From: Citromicrobium bathyomarinum
GTDB taxonomy: Bacteria; Pseudomonadota; Alphaproteobacteria; Sphingomonadales; Sphingomonadaceae
Direction of reading: 5' to 3'
Assembly: GCA_001306305.2 (NCBI GenBank)
Contig: CP155577.1
Location: 1,781,501-1,845,500 of the forward strand
Length of the DNA: 64,000 nucleotides
Shown: positions 18,427 through 26,453 of the stretch, piece by piece
Position numbering within the stretch: position 1 is the first letter of the stretch
How the letters are laid out: every line of letters begins with the position of its first letter
Program-made: the position numbers and the translations under genes
Notes under the pieces: generated by a model
The model's input: only the letters and a program-made list of their open reading frames with translations
The model's database searches: none
What the model was told of the DNA's origin: nothing

Positions 18427-18617
18427 TGACAGATAACGGCCGTGAGGCCTCCGGCGATCATGCCGGGACGAAAGGGCAGCCCGCCTTGCGCGAGGCTGCC
18501 CTTTTCGGCCTGTGCGCCCCGCGCGCAGCTGGGCGATCGGTCCGCGCAGTGCTGGCTTGCAGCGATGTGCTGATCGGGTCCGGATATCGCCTGAATGCGC
18601 AGAAGGCTGGACGATGA
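18426..18617 (+). pseudogene. Probable DUF983 remnant (63 codons) between ctaE and SURF1
   Basis: In Sphingomonadales a DUF983 gene (zinc-ribbon plus membrane helices, about 120-150 aa) normally sits between ctaE and the SURF1 gene. Here only 63 codons remain. Residues about 14-31 (GTKGQPALREAALFGLC) fit the start of that family, but the expected CPRC/CxxC zinc ribbon and the membrane helices are missing and the rest of the frame looks unrelated. Both junctions are still coupled: TGATG with ctaE and ATGA with SURF1. I read it as an internally deleted and frameshifted gene kept in frame; a genuine short protein is the alternative. Confidence 0.5.
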
Positions 18618-19222
18618 ATTATCTGCAACGCCTGCCGCTGATCCCCACGATTATCGTGGCGCTCGCCATTGCGGTGATGATCGCGCTCGGCTTCTGGCAA
18701 CTGGGGCGCGCGGATGAGAAGGCAGAACTGCTCGCGCGTTACGCCGCAGCGGGCGACAATCAGGAACTGGTCGCGTGGCCGGGCGAAGACAAGGACGCGC
18801 TCAAGCAGCGGCTCTATCGTCGCAGTAAGGTCGTGTGCGCGCGGGTGACCGAACTCTCTGCGGTCGCCGGCACCAACGCGAGAGGATCGCATGGCTGGGC
18901 GCAGATCGCTCAGTGCGAGGTGAAGGGCGGGGGCACGGCGCGGATTGCGCTTGGCTGGACCCGGGTGCCCGACGGCCCGCTGTGGAATGGCGGTGGGGTG
19001 ACGGGAATCGTCGCGCCGGGGCCGCGTCTGGTTGCCGATCCGCCGCGCGCTGGCCTGCTGCCGTTGCAGAAGCCCGATCCTTCGGAATTGCCCAACAATC
19101 ACATGGCCTATGCCTGGCAGTGGTTCCTGTTCGCGATGACCGCGCTGGTGATCTACGGGCTTGCGGTGAGGAAGCGCCTGCTGGGGCAGGATGCGAGCAG
19201 CGGCGATAACGCGGGGGAATAG
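18614..19222 (+). CDS. SURF1-family cytochrome oxidase assembly protein
   Basis: 202 residues from ATG 18614, set by the ATGA overlap with the preceding frame. SURF1 helps to insert haem a into subunit I. The family layout is clear: an N-terminal membrane helix (about 8-26) ending in ALGFWQLGRADEKAELL, a periplasmic domain with LGWTRVPDGP, and a C-terminal helix after NNHMAYAWQWFLFAMTALV. Somewhat short for the family but complete. It is the last oxidase gene; thrC follows after 2 bp. Confidence 0.9.
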   Translation: MNYLQRLPLIPTIIVALAIAVMIALGFWQLGRADEKAELLARYAAAGDNQELVAWPGEDKDALKQRLYRRSKVVCARVTELSAVAGTNARGSHGWAQIAQCEVKGGGTARIALGWTRVPDGPLWNGGGVTGIVAPGPRLVADPPRAGLLPLQKPDPSELPNNHMAYAWQWFLFAMTALVIYGLAVRKRLLGQDASSGDNAGE

Positions 19223-19224
19223 AA

Positions 19225-20619
19225 ATGCGGTACGTTTCGACGCGCGGGCAGGCGCCCGTGCTCGATTTCGAAGATGTCACGCTGACCGGGCTGGCGAGCG
19301 ATGGCGGGCTTTATCTGCCGCAGGAATGGCCGCAGTTTTCGCGTGAGGAGATCGCCGCGCTGCGCGGGCTCCCCTATTCCAAACTCGCTGTGCAGATCAT
19401 GGCGCCGTTCGTGGGCGAAAGCCTGACCGAAGCGGAGCTGCGCGACCTGTGCCAGCGCGCCTACGGCAATTTCTCGCACGCTGCGACGACCCCGCTGGTC
19501 CAGCTCGACGAGCAGCACTGGCTGCTGGAGCTGTTCCACGGGCCGACGCTGGCGTTCAAGGATGTCGCGCTGCAACTGCTCGGGCTGTTTTTCGAGACGT
19601 TTCTCGAAAAGCGCGAACGTCCGCTGACGATCATCGGTGCGACCAGCGGAGATACCGGATCGGCCGCGATCCATGCGGTTGCGGGGCGCGAGAATGCCCA
19701 GATCTTCATGCTCCACCCGGAAGGCCGGGTGAGCGAGATCCAGCGCCGCCAGATGACCACGGTGAGCGCGCCTAACGTTCACAACATCGCGATTGCCGGC
19801 AGCTTCGACGATGCGCAGGCGATGGTGAAGCGCATGTTCGCGGACCCGGCGCTGACCGCCACGCTCGACATCGGCGCGGTCAATTCGATCAACTGGGCGC
19901 GGCTGATGGCGCAGGTGGTGTATTACTTCTACGCCGCGCTGCAGCTCGGGGCGCCCGACCGCAAGATGAGCTTCAGCGTGCCGACGGGCAATTTCGGCGA
20001 TGTCTTCGCGGGCTATGTCGCGGCGCAGATGGGCCTGCCGGTCGAGCGGCTGATCGTCGCGACAAACAAGAACGACATCCTCGCGCGCGCCATTCGCGAC
20101 GGCGACTATTCGATGGGCGAGAGCCACGCGACGATCACCCCGTCGATGGATATCCAAGTCAGCTCCAATTTCGAACGCCTGCTGTTCGAAGCCAACGGGC
20201 GCGATGCGGCAGCGCTCGCAGCGCAGATGGATGGGTTCGCGTCGAGCAAGACGCTCCCGCTCGAGTCCGCGCAGCGCGAGGCGATCGCGGCGATGTTCTC
20301 GGCAGAGCGCGCCACGCCCGAAGAGACGCTGGCGGCGATGCGCTGGGCGCATGAGCGCTGCGGCGAGGTGATCGACCCGCACACGGCCGTGGGCCTGCAC
20401 GCCGCGCGCGCGCTGGCAGCCGAGGCAGCAGTGCCCGTCGTCACGCTCGCCACCGCGCATCCCGCGAAGTTCCCCGACGCGGTGGAGCAGGCGATCGGCA
20501 TCGAGGCTGAGCTGCCCGCGCGGGTCGGCGATCTGTTCGCGCTGGAAGAACGCTTCGAAACGCTGCCCGCCGATTACGATGCGGTGCGCGATTACATTTC
20601 CGCCAAGGCTACGCGCTGA
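19225..20619 (+). CDS. thrC: Threonine synthase
   Basis: PLP enzyme that converts O-phosphohomoserine into threonine. 464 residues. The N-terminus (MRYVSTRGQAP...SDGGLYLPQEWP) is typical of the long form. The PLP lysine is Lys112 in PTLAFKDVALQLLG, and the phosphate-binding loop is GATSGDTGSAA about 30 residues later. It follows the SURF1 gene by 2 bp and its stop overlaps the next gene's ATG by one base (TGATG), so it is expressed as part of this cluster. Confidence 0.96.
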   Translation: MRYVSTRGQAPVLDFEDVTLTGLASDGGLYLPQEWPQFSREEIAALRGLPYSKLAVQIMAPFVGESLTEAELRDLCQRAYGNFSHAATTPLVQLDEQHWLLELFHGPTLAFKDVALQLLGLFFETFLEKRERPLTIIGATSGDTGSAAIHAVAGRENAQIFMLHPEGRVSEIQRRQMTTVSAPNVHNIAIAGSFDDAQAMVKRMFADPALTATLDIGAVNSINWARLMAQVVYYFYAALQLGAPDRKMSFSVPTGNFGDVFAGYVAAQMGLPVERLIVATNKNDILARAIRDGDYSMGESHATITPSMDIQVSSNFERLLFEANGRDAAALAAQMDGFASSKTLPLESAQREAIAAMFSAERATPEETLAAMRWAHERCGEVIDPHTAVGLHAARALAAEAAVPVVTLATAHPAKFPDAVEQAIGIEAELPARVGDLFALEERFETLPADYDAVRDYISAKATR

Positions 20620-21518
20620 TGGCGCAGCTGCGCCTCGACCCGCAGCTGATGATCGGCGAGCCTTGGGCCGATTACGCGCTGCTCGACAGCGGACATGGCC
20701 GCAAGCTGGAGCGATTCGGAGAGTTCCGCTTCGTCCGCCCCGAACCGCAGGCGATGTGGAGTCCGCGGCAGGACGACTGGCAGGCCGATGGCGAATTCCT
20801 CCCCGGCGCGGACGAGGATGGCGGCGGGCGTTGGAATCTCTCGCCCGAAGTGCCCGACAGCTGGCCGCTCGCGTGGGACGATGTCCGCTTCCGCGCACAA
20901 TGCACCCCCTTCCGCCATCTCGGCTTCTTCCCCGATATGGCCCCGGTATGGGAATGGATGCGCGGCGAGCTGGCGGGCAAGCCGGACGCGCAAACGCTCA
21001 ACATGTTCGGCTATACCGGCGTCGGCACGCTTGCACTCAGCCAGTGCGGCCCGGTCACCCATGTCGATGCGTCGAAGAAATCGGTCGCGCAGGCGCGTGA
21101 GAATGCCGCGCTCGCCGGAATGGAAGACCGCCCGATCCGCTGGCTGGTTGACGATGCGGCGAAGTTCGCCGCGCGCGAGGTCCGGCGGGAGAACCGCTAT
21201 GACGGGATCATCCTGGACCCGCCCAAGTTCGGGCGCGGGCCGAAGAACGAAACCTGGCGGATCGAAGAAGGCCTCGCCCCGCTGATCGGCGCTTGCCGCC
21301 AGCTGCTGGACGAGAACAGCCGCTTCCTGTTCCTCACTGTCTATGCCGTGCGGATGAGCAGCCTTGCGCTCGCCGCGCTGCTCGACGAGGCGTTCGCGGG
21401 CCTGCCCGGCACGATCGAGCATGGCGATCTGGGCGTGCGCGAGGAAACCGTCGATGGCGGACAGGCGGGCCGCGTTCTGCCAACTGCCATCTTCGCAAGA
21501 TGGCGCAACAGCGTCTAG
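20619..21518 (+). CDS. Class I SAM-dependent methyltransferase, RlmI-like
   Basis: 299 residues. The SAM-binding Rossmann fold is marked by LNMFGYTGVGTLALSQCG and the acidic residue in VTHVDASKKSV; the catalytic loop is LDPPKFGRGPKNETW, as in rRNA/tRNA methyltransferases that modify a base (the DPPxF form occurs in RlmI/RlmK). The N-terminal 120 residues lack an evident PUA domain. The RNA target is therefore an inference. Translation is coupled to thrC by a one-base overlap. Confidence 0.8.
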   Translation: MAQLRLDPQLMIGEPWADYALLDSGHGRKLERFGEFRFVRPEPQAMWSPRQDDWQADGEFLPGADEDGGGRWNLSPEVPDSWPLAWDDVRFRAQCTPFRHLGFFPDMAPVWEWMRGELAGKPDAQTLNMFGYTGVGTLALSQCGPVTHVDASKKSVAQARENAALAGMEDRPIRWLVDDAAKFAAREVRRENRYDGIILDPPKFGRGPKNETWRIEEGLAPLIGACRQLLDENSRFLFLTVYAVRMSSLALAALLDEAFAGLPGTIEHGDLGVREETVDGGQAGRVLPTAIFARWRNSV

Positions 21519-21527
21519 GGAGCCCCG

Positions 21528-21899
21528 ATGAAAGACACTCTCACCCTGCGCGTCGCCGATCTCGAAACCGATGTGCTCACCGGCATCTATTCCGAAGAGA
21601 CGGGCAAGCCGCAGCCGCTGCGCATCACGATCGAGGCGCGGATGAAGCCGCTCGACCGGTATGATCCAGACACGCCGCTGGCCGAGAGCAAGAACTACAT
21701 GGACCTGCGCCATGCCGCGACCGAGGCGGTGCCCGAGGGTGTCCATTTCAAGCTGATCGAGAGCTTCGCCGACCATATTTGCGAAACGCTGTTCCTGCAG
21801 GACGAGCGGATCGAGGCGCTGACCGTGCATATCATCAAGCTGGCGATCGGGATCGGCAGCGAGAAGATCGGGATCACGCTCCATCGCGAACGGCCCTGA
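21528..21899 (+). CDS. folB: Dihydroneopterin aldolase-like protein (FolB family)
   Basis: 123 residues, the usual size of this T-fold family, which cleaves dihydroneopterin in folate synthesis. The family layout is seen: VADLETDVLTGIYSEETGKP at the N-terminus, the conserved Tyr in NYMDLRHAATEAV, then KLIESFADHICETLF with the catalytic-region Glu. The C-terminal strand matches poorly to well-known FolB sequences, so a related tunnelling-fold enzyme cannot be excluded. It follows the methyltransferase gene by 9 bp. Confidence 0.75.
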   Translation: MKDTLTLRVADLETDVLTGIYSEETGKPQPLRITIEARMKPLDRYDPDTPLAESKNYMDLRHAATEAVPEGVHFKLIESFADHICETLFLQDERIEALTVHIIKLAIGIGSEKIGITLHRERP

Positions 21900-21900
21900 C

Positions 21901-22281
21901 GTGAGCGATAGCGCACCCGCGATCATCCGGGTGGAGCGCTTGCCCGGGCCGGCGCTCGACGCTGCGGCTACCTTCCACGCGCACTGGGCGCAGCAGGTGG
22001 GCAACGCCGCCAAAGGCAGCGAATTCGTCATTGTGGTGATGGACCCCGCTCCGTTCGACCATGCCGACTGGCGCCGCGCTGCTGCCCGCGATCTGGCCCG
22101 TGCACACCCCGACAATTGCATCAATGTCGTCGCCGGACTGGAAGGCCCCGCACTCGCCCGAATGGTCGAATTCCTGAGCCGCGCGCCTGCCATCACCGGA
22201 CAATACCTGCCGTTGGTGGACAGCGCCCCTTGCGAGAGCGGCAGCGATGGCCGACTTGGGGATGATGACACGGACGGTTGA
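21901..22281 (+). CDS. Short SDR-like Rossmann protein (126 aa), unknown
   Basis: GTG start one base after the folB stop. The region WRRAAARDLARAHPDN followed by INVVAG and FLSRAPAITGQYLPLVD resembles the C-terminal half of short-chain dehydrogenases, where a phrase such as ITGQ precedes the final strand. The N-terminal NAD(P)-binding GxxxGxG and the YxxxK pair are absent. It may be a trimmed, non-catalytic relative. It overlaps moaA by 35 bp if the first moaA start is used. Confidence 0.65.
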   Translation: MSDSAPAIIRVERLPGPALDAAATFHAHWAQQVGNAAKGSEFVIVVMDPAPFDHADWRRAAARDLARAHPDNCINVVAGLEGPALARMVEFLSRAPAITGQYLPLVDSAPCESGSDGRLGDDDTDG

Positions 22282-23302
22282 TCGCCTCGACACGCAAGCT
22301 CGGCCTGCGGCTGCGCCGCTGGTCGACACGTATCAGAGGCGAATCACCTATCTGCGCCTGTCGGTCACCGATCGCTGCGATCTGCGCTGTACCTATTGCA
22401 TGCCCGAGCGGATGCAGTTCCTTCCCAAGGCCGAGGTTCTCTCACTCGAAGAACTTTACGTGCTGGCGTGCAGCTTCATGGCACGCGGTGTGCGTACGAT
22501 CCGGCTGACCGGGGGCGAACCGCTGGTGCGGCGCGATGTCATCGATCTGGTACGCGCGATCGGGCGGCATGTCGGGTCTGAGCTGGACGAGGTGACGCTG
22601 ACCACCAATGGCACGCAGCTGGCGGGCCATGCCAATGCGTTGGCGAGGGCAGGGATGCGGCGGATCAACGTCTCGCTCGATACGCGCGATCCGCAGACCT
22701 TCCGCATGCTGTCGCGCCGCGATGCCTTGCCCCAGGTGCTCGAAGGGATTGCCGCGGCGAAGGATGCGGGGCTGCAGGTCAAGCTCAACACCGTGGCGAT
22801 GCGCGGCGTGAACGATCGCGAGATTCCCGATCTCGTCGCCTGGGCGCATGCCCAGGGCCACGCGATCAGCCTGATCGAGACGATGCCGCTGGGCGAGGTG
22901 GACGAGGCTCGCGAGGATCGGTTCGTCTCGCTGGCCGATGTCCGCCGCGATCTGGAGTCGCGCTGGACGCTGACGCCCAGCGATGCGCGCACCCCCGGCC
23001 CGTCGCGCTACTTCGATATTGTCGAGACCGGCGGGCGGATCGGTTTCATCACCCCGATGAGCGAGAATTTCTGTTCCGGCTGCAACCGCCTGCGCGTGAC
23101 CGCGACCGGTCAGCTTTATCCCTGCCTTGGCGGAGGAGAGCGGGTCGATCTGCGTGCCGCGTTGCGCTTCGATGCTCCGCAAGCGCAGGTCGCCGACGCG
23201 CTCGACCGCGCGATGGCGATCAAGCCGGAGAAGCACGATTTCCGCATCGGTGCAGGGCTCGCGCCGACTCAGCTGCGCCACATGTCCGTGACCGGAGGTT
23301 GA
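22247..23302 (+). CDS. moaA: GTP 3',8-cyclase (MoaA)
   Basis: Radical-SAM enzyme for the first step of molybdenum cofactor synthesis. From ATG 22247 it has 351 residues; ATG 22262 or 22265 are possible alternatives. The N-terminal 4Fe-4S cluster binds to Cys44, Cys48 and Cys51 (DRCDLRCTYC). The C-terminal cluster uses FCSGCNRLR and LYPCLGG. The protein ends in Gly-Gly, as required for function in this family. Followed by moaD and moaE, while moaC is not in this window. Confidence 0.96.
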   Translation: MADLGMMTRTVDRLDTQARPAAAPLVDTYQRRITYLRLSVTDRCDLRCTYCMPERMQFLPKAEVLSLEELYVLACSFMARGVRTIRLTGGEPLVRRDVIDLVRAIGRHVGSELDEVTLTTNGTQLAGHANALARAGMRRINVSLDTRDPQTFRMLSRRDALPQVLEGIAAAKDAGLQVKLNTVAMRGVNDREIPDLVAWAHAQGHAISLIETMPLGEVDEAREDRFVSLADVRRDLESRWTLTPSDARTPGPSRYFDIVETGGRIGFITPMSENFCSGCNRLRVTATGQLYPCLGGGERVDLRAALRFDAPQAQVADALDRAMAIKPEKHDFRIGAGLAPTQLRHMSVTGG

Positions 23303-23303
23303 G

Positions 23304-23546
23304 ATGAGTGTCACCGTTCTTTTCCTCGGCCCGTTGCGCGATCTCACCGGGGCCGACCGGATGAATCTGCCGGCACCGCTGTGCTGGGAGGGGTTGCTCG
23401 GCGCGGTTCCGCGGACGGTCGCGGATCGGCTTAGCGAAGCGCGCGTCAGGATCGCGGTCGCGGGCACGTTGCTGGAAGACAAGAAGGCGCTGATGGCAGG
23501 CGACGGCGAAGAGGTGGCGCTGCTGCCGCCGGTCAGCGGAGGCTAG
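23304..23546 (+). CDS. moaD: Molybdopterin synthase small subunit
   Basis: 80 residues, ubiquitin-like beta-grasp protein that carries sulfur as a C-terminal thiocarboxylate for molybdopterin. The required C-terminal Gly-Gly is present (LPPVSGG), and the phrase VAGTLLEDKKALMAGDGEEVALLPP is interrupted as in MoaD proteins. It sits 1 bp after moaA and 3 bp before moaE. Confidence 0.92.
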   Translation: MSVTVLFLGPLRDLTGADRMNLPAPLCWEGLLGAVPRTVADRLSEARVRIAVAGTLLEDKKALMAGDGEEVALLPPVSGG

Positions 23547-23549
23547 CGC

Positions 23550-24017
23550 ATGCCGCGCCTCACACTCGAAACCCCAGCCGATGTGCGGCTGCTCGATTCG
23601 GGAATGTCGGTCGGCGAGGCGCTGGCTGCGTTCAACGCGGCGCATCCCGACGCGGGCGGGATCGCGACCTTCCTCGGCAAGGTGCGGCCCGACGACGACG
23701 TGCGCGTGCTCGAACTGACGCATTACGAGCCGCTGACCCTGCCCGGAATGCGCGAACTGGCGCATGAGGCGCTGACGCGCTGGCCGCTCGACGGGGTGCT
23801 GGTGTGGCACCGAATCGGGGTGATGCATCCAGGCGAGGGGATCGTGCTGGTCGCGGCCGCCGCGCGCCATCGCCGCGATGCCTTCCACGCGGTCGATTTC
23901 CTGATGGACTATCTCAAGAGCGCGGCGTGGCTGTGGAAGCGCGAGAAACGCGCAGATGGCTGGCACTGGGTCGAACCGCGCGCGCAGGACTTTGCCGACC
24001 GCAATCGCTGGGAGTGA
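23550..24017 (+). CDS. moaE: Molybdopterin synthase large subunit
   Basis: 155 residues. Catalytic subunit that converts cyclic pyranopterin monophosphate into molybdopterin with sulfur from MoaD. Family motifs are seen: GGIATFLGKVRPDD, LELTHYEPL, VWHRIGVMHPGEGIVLVAAAARHRRDAF with conserved Arg/His, and the Lys in LKSAAWLWKREKR near the C-terminus. It closes the moaA-moaD-moaE cluster. Confidence 0.94.
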   Translation: MPRLTLETPADVRLLDSGMSVGEALAAFNAAHPDAGGIATFLGKVRPDDDVRVLELTHYEPLTLPGMRELAHEALTRWPLDGVLVWHRIGVMHPGEGIVLVAAAARHRRDAFHAVDFLMDYLKSAAWLWKREKRADGWHWVEPRAQDFADRNRWE

Positions 24018-24033
24018 TTTTTCCGCGCGGCAT

Positions 24034-24047
24034 TTGATCGAGATCAA
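24034..24047 (+). promoter_or_regulatory. Perfect FNR/FixK-type binding site
   Basis: TTGATCGAGATCAA matches the FNR consensus TTGAT-N4-ATCAA at every position. It lies 57 bp before the start of the orphan membrane protein gene and just after moaE, a distance compatible with a class II site centred near -41.5 with a transcription start close to 24082. The match points to activation by an FNR- or FixK-type regulator when oxygen is low. Regulation has not been tested. Confidence 0.65.
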
Positions 24048-24103
24048 GGCGCGGCGCGGCGGATCGGCGCACATCCTTCCTCAAGACAACGAGGAGTGAT
24101 GAA

Positions 24104-24634
24104 ATGTCCGAACGTCTCAACAGCGCCGCCGTCGCCGAAAAGGCGATCGTCCATGCCGAACTGCCCCGCGCGCGCGCTGCTGGGCACGCTCTTTTCGAAC
24201 GCAGCGAGCCCACGCTTGCCGAAGCGATCGCCACCTATCGGGCTCCCGATGCGGTCGAGAACGCCAATATCCGCCAGGATGTGGATCGCACGTTCGAAAT
24301 GCCGAGCGTGCTTTACGGGGCGACCGTCGCGCTCTATCTGGGCTTTATCGCGATCCTGGGTGTCGGCCTGTCGACCCCCGAACTCGCAATCCCGATGGCG
24401 ATCTTCGCGATCTTCATCGTCGGCCTGTTCGGCGCACCGGCGCTGTGGCTGGGCCTCGGGCGCAAGCCGGAGGCGAAGGCGAAGAGCTTCGGCGAACTGA
24501 TGCGCGGCGGAATTCAGACGCACACCGGCTTTCTCAAGGGTCGCGACGCGGTGGCCCAGATGATGGTGCTGCCGGTGCTGATCGTTCTCTGGGGGTGCAC
24601 CGTGCTGGTGATTGCCGGGGTCGTCTCGGCCTGA
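24104..24634 (+). CDS. Orphan membrane protein under a FNR-type site (176 aa)
   Basis: ATG 24104 follows a GAGGAGTG ribosome site. The N-terminal 70 residues are soluble and helical (SERLNSAAVAEKAIV...ATYRAPD). Three hydrophobic segments follow at about 66-86 (GATVALYLGFIAILGVGLS), 91-112 (IPMAIFAIFIVGLFGAPALW) and 150-174 (MMVLPVLIVLWGCTVLVIAG). I do not recognise a family. The perfect FNR box upstream suggests a role under low oxygen. The neighbours are moaE and a convergent lipoprotein gene. Confidence 0.7.
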   Translation: MSERLNSAAVAEKAIVHAELPRARAAGHALFERSEPTLAEAIATYRAPDAVENANIRQDVDRTFEMPSVLYGATVALYLGFIAILGVGLSTPELAIPMAIFAIFIVGLFGAPALWLGLGRKPEAKAKSFGELMRGGIQTHTGFLKGRDAVAQMMVLPVLIVLWGCTVLVIAGVVSA

Positions 24635-24706
24635 CCGGCTCGCCCCGGAGTTGGGGGAGGCGCGCGGGGTCGACTGGTTCGATCCCGCGCGTTTTTGCGT
24701 GTGCGG

Positions 24707-25279
24707 TCAGTTGGCGGGCGCGAGTTCGTTCAGGATCGCGTCTTCCTCGGCGATCAGCCTGGCGACTTCCGCGTGCGCTTTGGCAACCGCCTCGACCGGT
24801 TCGCCATCGACAGACCGGAGCGCCAGCATGCTGTCGAGATCGGCGAAGGGAATCGCCGTGCGCGCACGGATCGATTCAAGGTTCGCATAGGCGACCTGCG
24901 CACGGCCCCACGCCTTGGACCCCACGCTGCCACTGCCCCGAACCGCCGCGCGGGTGGCGGGCACGGCTTTTTCGAAATCGGCATGAGCGGCGCGCGCCTG
25001 CTCTTCCAGCTGGACGACCCGCTCGGCGAGATCGGCGGACAGGACGGGGGGCGGTGGAGGCGGCGGCGCGACCGGGTCCGTGGGCTCGAACTGGCCGGTC
25101 ACGGGTGCTGGTCCGTCGGGCGCGCAATCGCCGGTCGGGCGGGGGAACTCGCCGCTCTCGTATTCGGCCTCGCGCACTCCCAGAGAGGGATAGGCGCTGT
25201 CGGGCGTAGTGGCGCAGGCGGCGAGGGCACCCATGGCGGGGAGTGTGGCGATCGCGATCGCAAGGCGTGCAGCGGACAT
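24707..25279 (-). CDS. Lipoprotein with coiled-coil-like region (190 aa), unknown
   Basis: ATG 25279 is used because it begins a lipoprotein signal (AIATLPAMGALAAC, lipobox LAAC, Cys near residue 21); the upstream frame is an artefact of high GC. A Pro-rich linker (residues about 70-80, seven prolines in a row) is followed by a helical stretch with EEQARAAHADFEKA and AEVARLIAEEDAILNEL. No enzyme motif is visible. Convergent with the membrane protein gene and divergent from rplU across about 200 bp. Confidence 0.7.
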   Translation of the reverse strand: MSAARLAIAIATLPAMGALAACATTPDSAYPSLGVREAEYESGEFPRPTGDCAPDGPAPVTGQFEPTDPVAPPPPPPPVLSADLAERVVQLEEQARAAHADFEKAVPATRAAVRGSGSVGSKAWGRAQVAYANLESIRARTAIPFADLDSMLALRSVDGEPVEAVAKAHAEVARLIAEEDAILNELAPAN

Positions 25280-25479
25280 GCGCGCACCCTTAGCACGCGC
25301 GTCGCGCCGTGGTAGAGGCGATGGCACGCTGCGGCGCTTTTCTGGGCTGCCCGGCGTTGACTTTCGCAAAACCATACCGTAAGCGCGCCCTTCTTTGGGG
25401 GGCTCACCACGGTGTTGCCCGTCGATACGCTGTCTCGTTAGGGGCAGGGTCACAGCTAAACGATTGAAAGTTGATACCG

Positions 25480-25989
25480 ATGTTCGCAGTGGTGCGCACG
25501 GGCGGCAAGCAATACCGGGTTGCCGCCGGAGACAAAATCGCGGTCGAAAAGCTCGCAGGCGAAGCCGGCGACACGATCACCCTGGGTGACGTTCTGCTCG
25601 CAGGTGAGGGCGACAGCCTTGCCGACGCCGGCAAGGTGTCCGTTTCGGCGGAAATCATCGCCCAGGCGAAGAGCGAAAAGGTGGTGGTGTTCAAGAAGCG
25701 CCGTCGTCACAATTACCGTCGCAAGAACGGCCATCGCCAGCAGATGACCCTGCTGCGCATTCTCGAAGTGGGTGAAGGCACCAAGAAGGCTGCTGCCAAG
25801 CCCGCCGCGAAGAAGGCCGATGCTGCCGACGACAAGGCTGCCGAAAAGGCTCCGGCCAAGAAGGCTGCTGCGCCCAAGGCCGAAGCGGCTGACAAGCCCG
25901 CTGCCAAGAAGGCCGCGCCGAAGAAGGCTGCAGCGACCAAGAAGCCGGCCGCCAAGAAGGCCGACACCAAGGATTCGGGCGACGCGTAA
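25480..25989 (+). CDS. rplU: 50S ribosomal protein bL21 with long Lys/Ala tail
   Basis: 169 residues from ATG 25480 ([14 protein letters not shown]). The first 105 residues are a normal L21 ([19 protein letters not shown] is the rRNA-binding motif). The last 65 residues are an extension of Lys, Ala, Pro and Asp repeats ([11 protein letters not shown] and similar), like a histone-H1 tail; extended L21 proteins are, as I recall, common in alphaproteobacteria. The frame also has an in-frame TTG at 25471. rpmA follows after 31 bp, the universal arrangement. Confidence 0.95.
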   Translation: MFAVVRTGGKQYRVAAGDKIAVEKLAGEAGDTITLGDVLLAGEGDSLADAGKVSVSAEIIAQAKSEKVVVFKKRRRHNYRRKNGHRQQMTLLRILEVGEGTKKAAAKPAAKKADAADDKAAEKAPAKKAAAPKAEAADKPAAKKAAPKKAAATKKPAAKKADTKDSGDA

Positions 25990-26020
25990 GCGCGGCCCAG
26001 ACGGATAAGGACTAAGCGCA

Positions 26021-26290
26021 ATGGCACATAAGAAAGCAGGCGGCTCTTCGCGGAACGGTCGCGATTCGGCAGGCCGCCGTCTTGGCGTGAAGAAGTTCGG
26101 CAGCGAAGGCGTCGTTGCGGGCAACATTATCGTGCGCCAGCGTGGGACCAAGTTCTACGCGGGCACCAATGTCGGCATGGGCAAGGACCACACCCTCTTT
26201 GCGCTGACCGACGGTATTGTGCGCTTCCACGACGGGAAGCTCGGCCGCAAATACGTATCGGTCGATCTTATGGCGCAAGCTGCCGAATAA
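26021..26290 (+). CDS. rpmA: 50S ribosomal protein bL27
   Basis: 89 residues, the usual length. The N-terminus [21 protein letters not shown] is the tail that reaches the peptidyl-transferase centre. It ends before an intrinsic-type terminator at 26356-26388, so rplU-rpmA probably forms a short unit. Confidence 0.97.
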   Translation: MAHKKAGGSSRNGRDSAGRRLGVKKFGSEGVVAGNIIVRQRGTKFYAGTNVGMGKDHTLFALTDGIVRFHDGKLGRKYVSVDLMAQAAE

Positions 26291-26355
26291 TCGGGCAACT
26301 CGATAACAGGGGTTGTCCACCGGGACGGCCCCGCCGGAGGTAAAATCCGGCCATC

Positions 26356-26388
26356 AAGGGAGAGGGGGCCAGCCCCGTCTCCCTTTCT
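26356..26388 (+). terminator. Intrinsic-type terminator after rpmA
   Basis: AAGGGAGA-G-GGGGC pairs with GCCCC-G-TCTCCCTT around a two-base loop, with a single mismatch, and is followed by a T-rich stretch (TTTCTTC). It lies 66 bp after the rpmA stop and points the same way. Confidence 0.7.
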
Positions 26389-26453
26389 TCGTCTCCCTTG
26401 TCACCGTGGCCGCCCGCCGAGGAAGGGCGCGCCGCGCGAGGGGAGAAACGACG

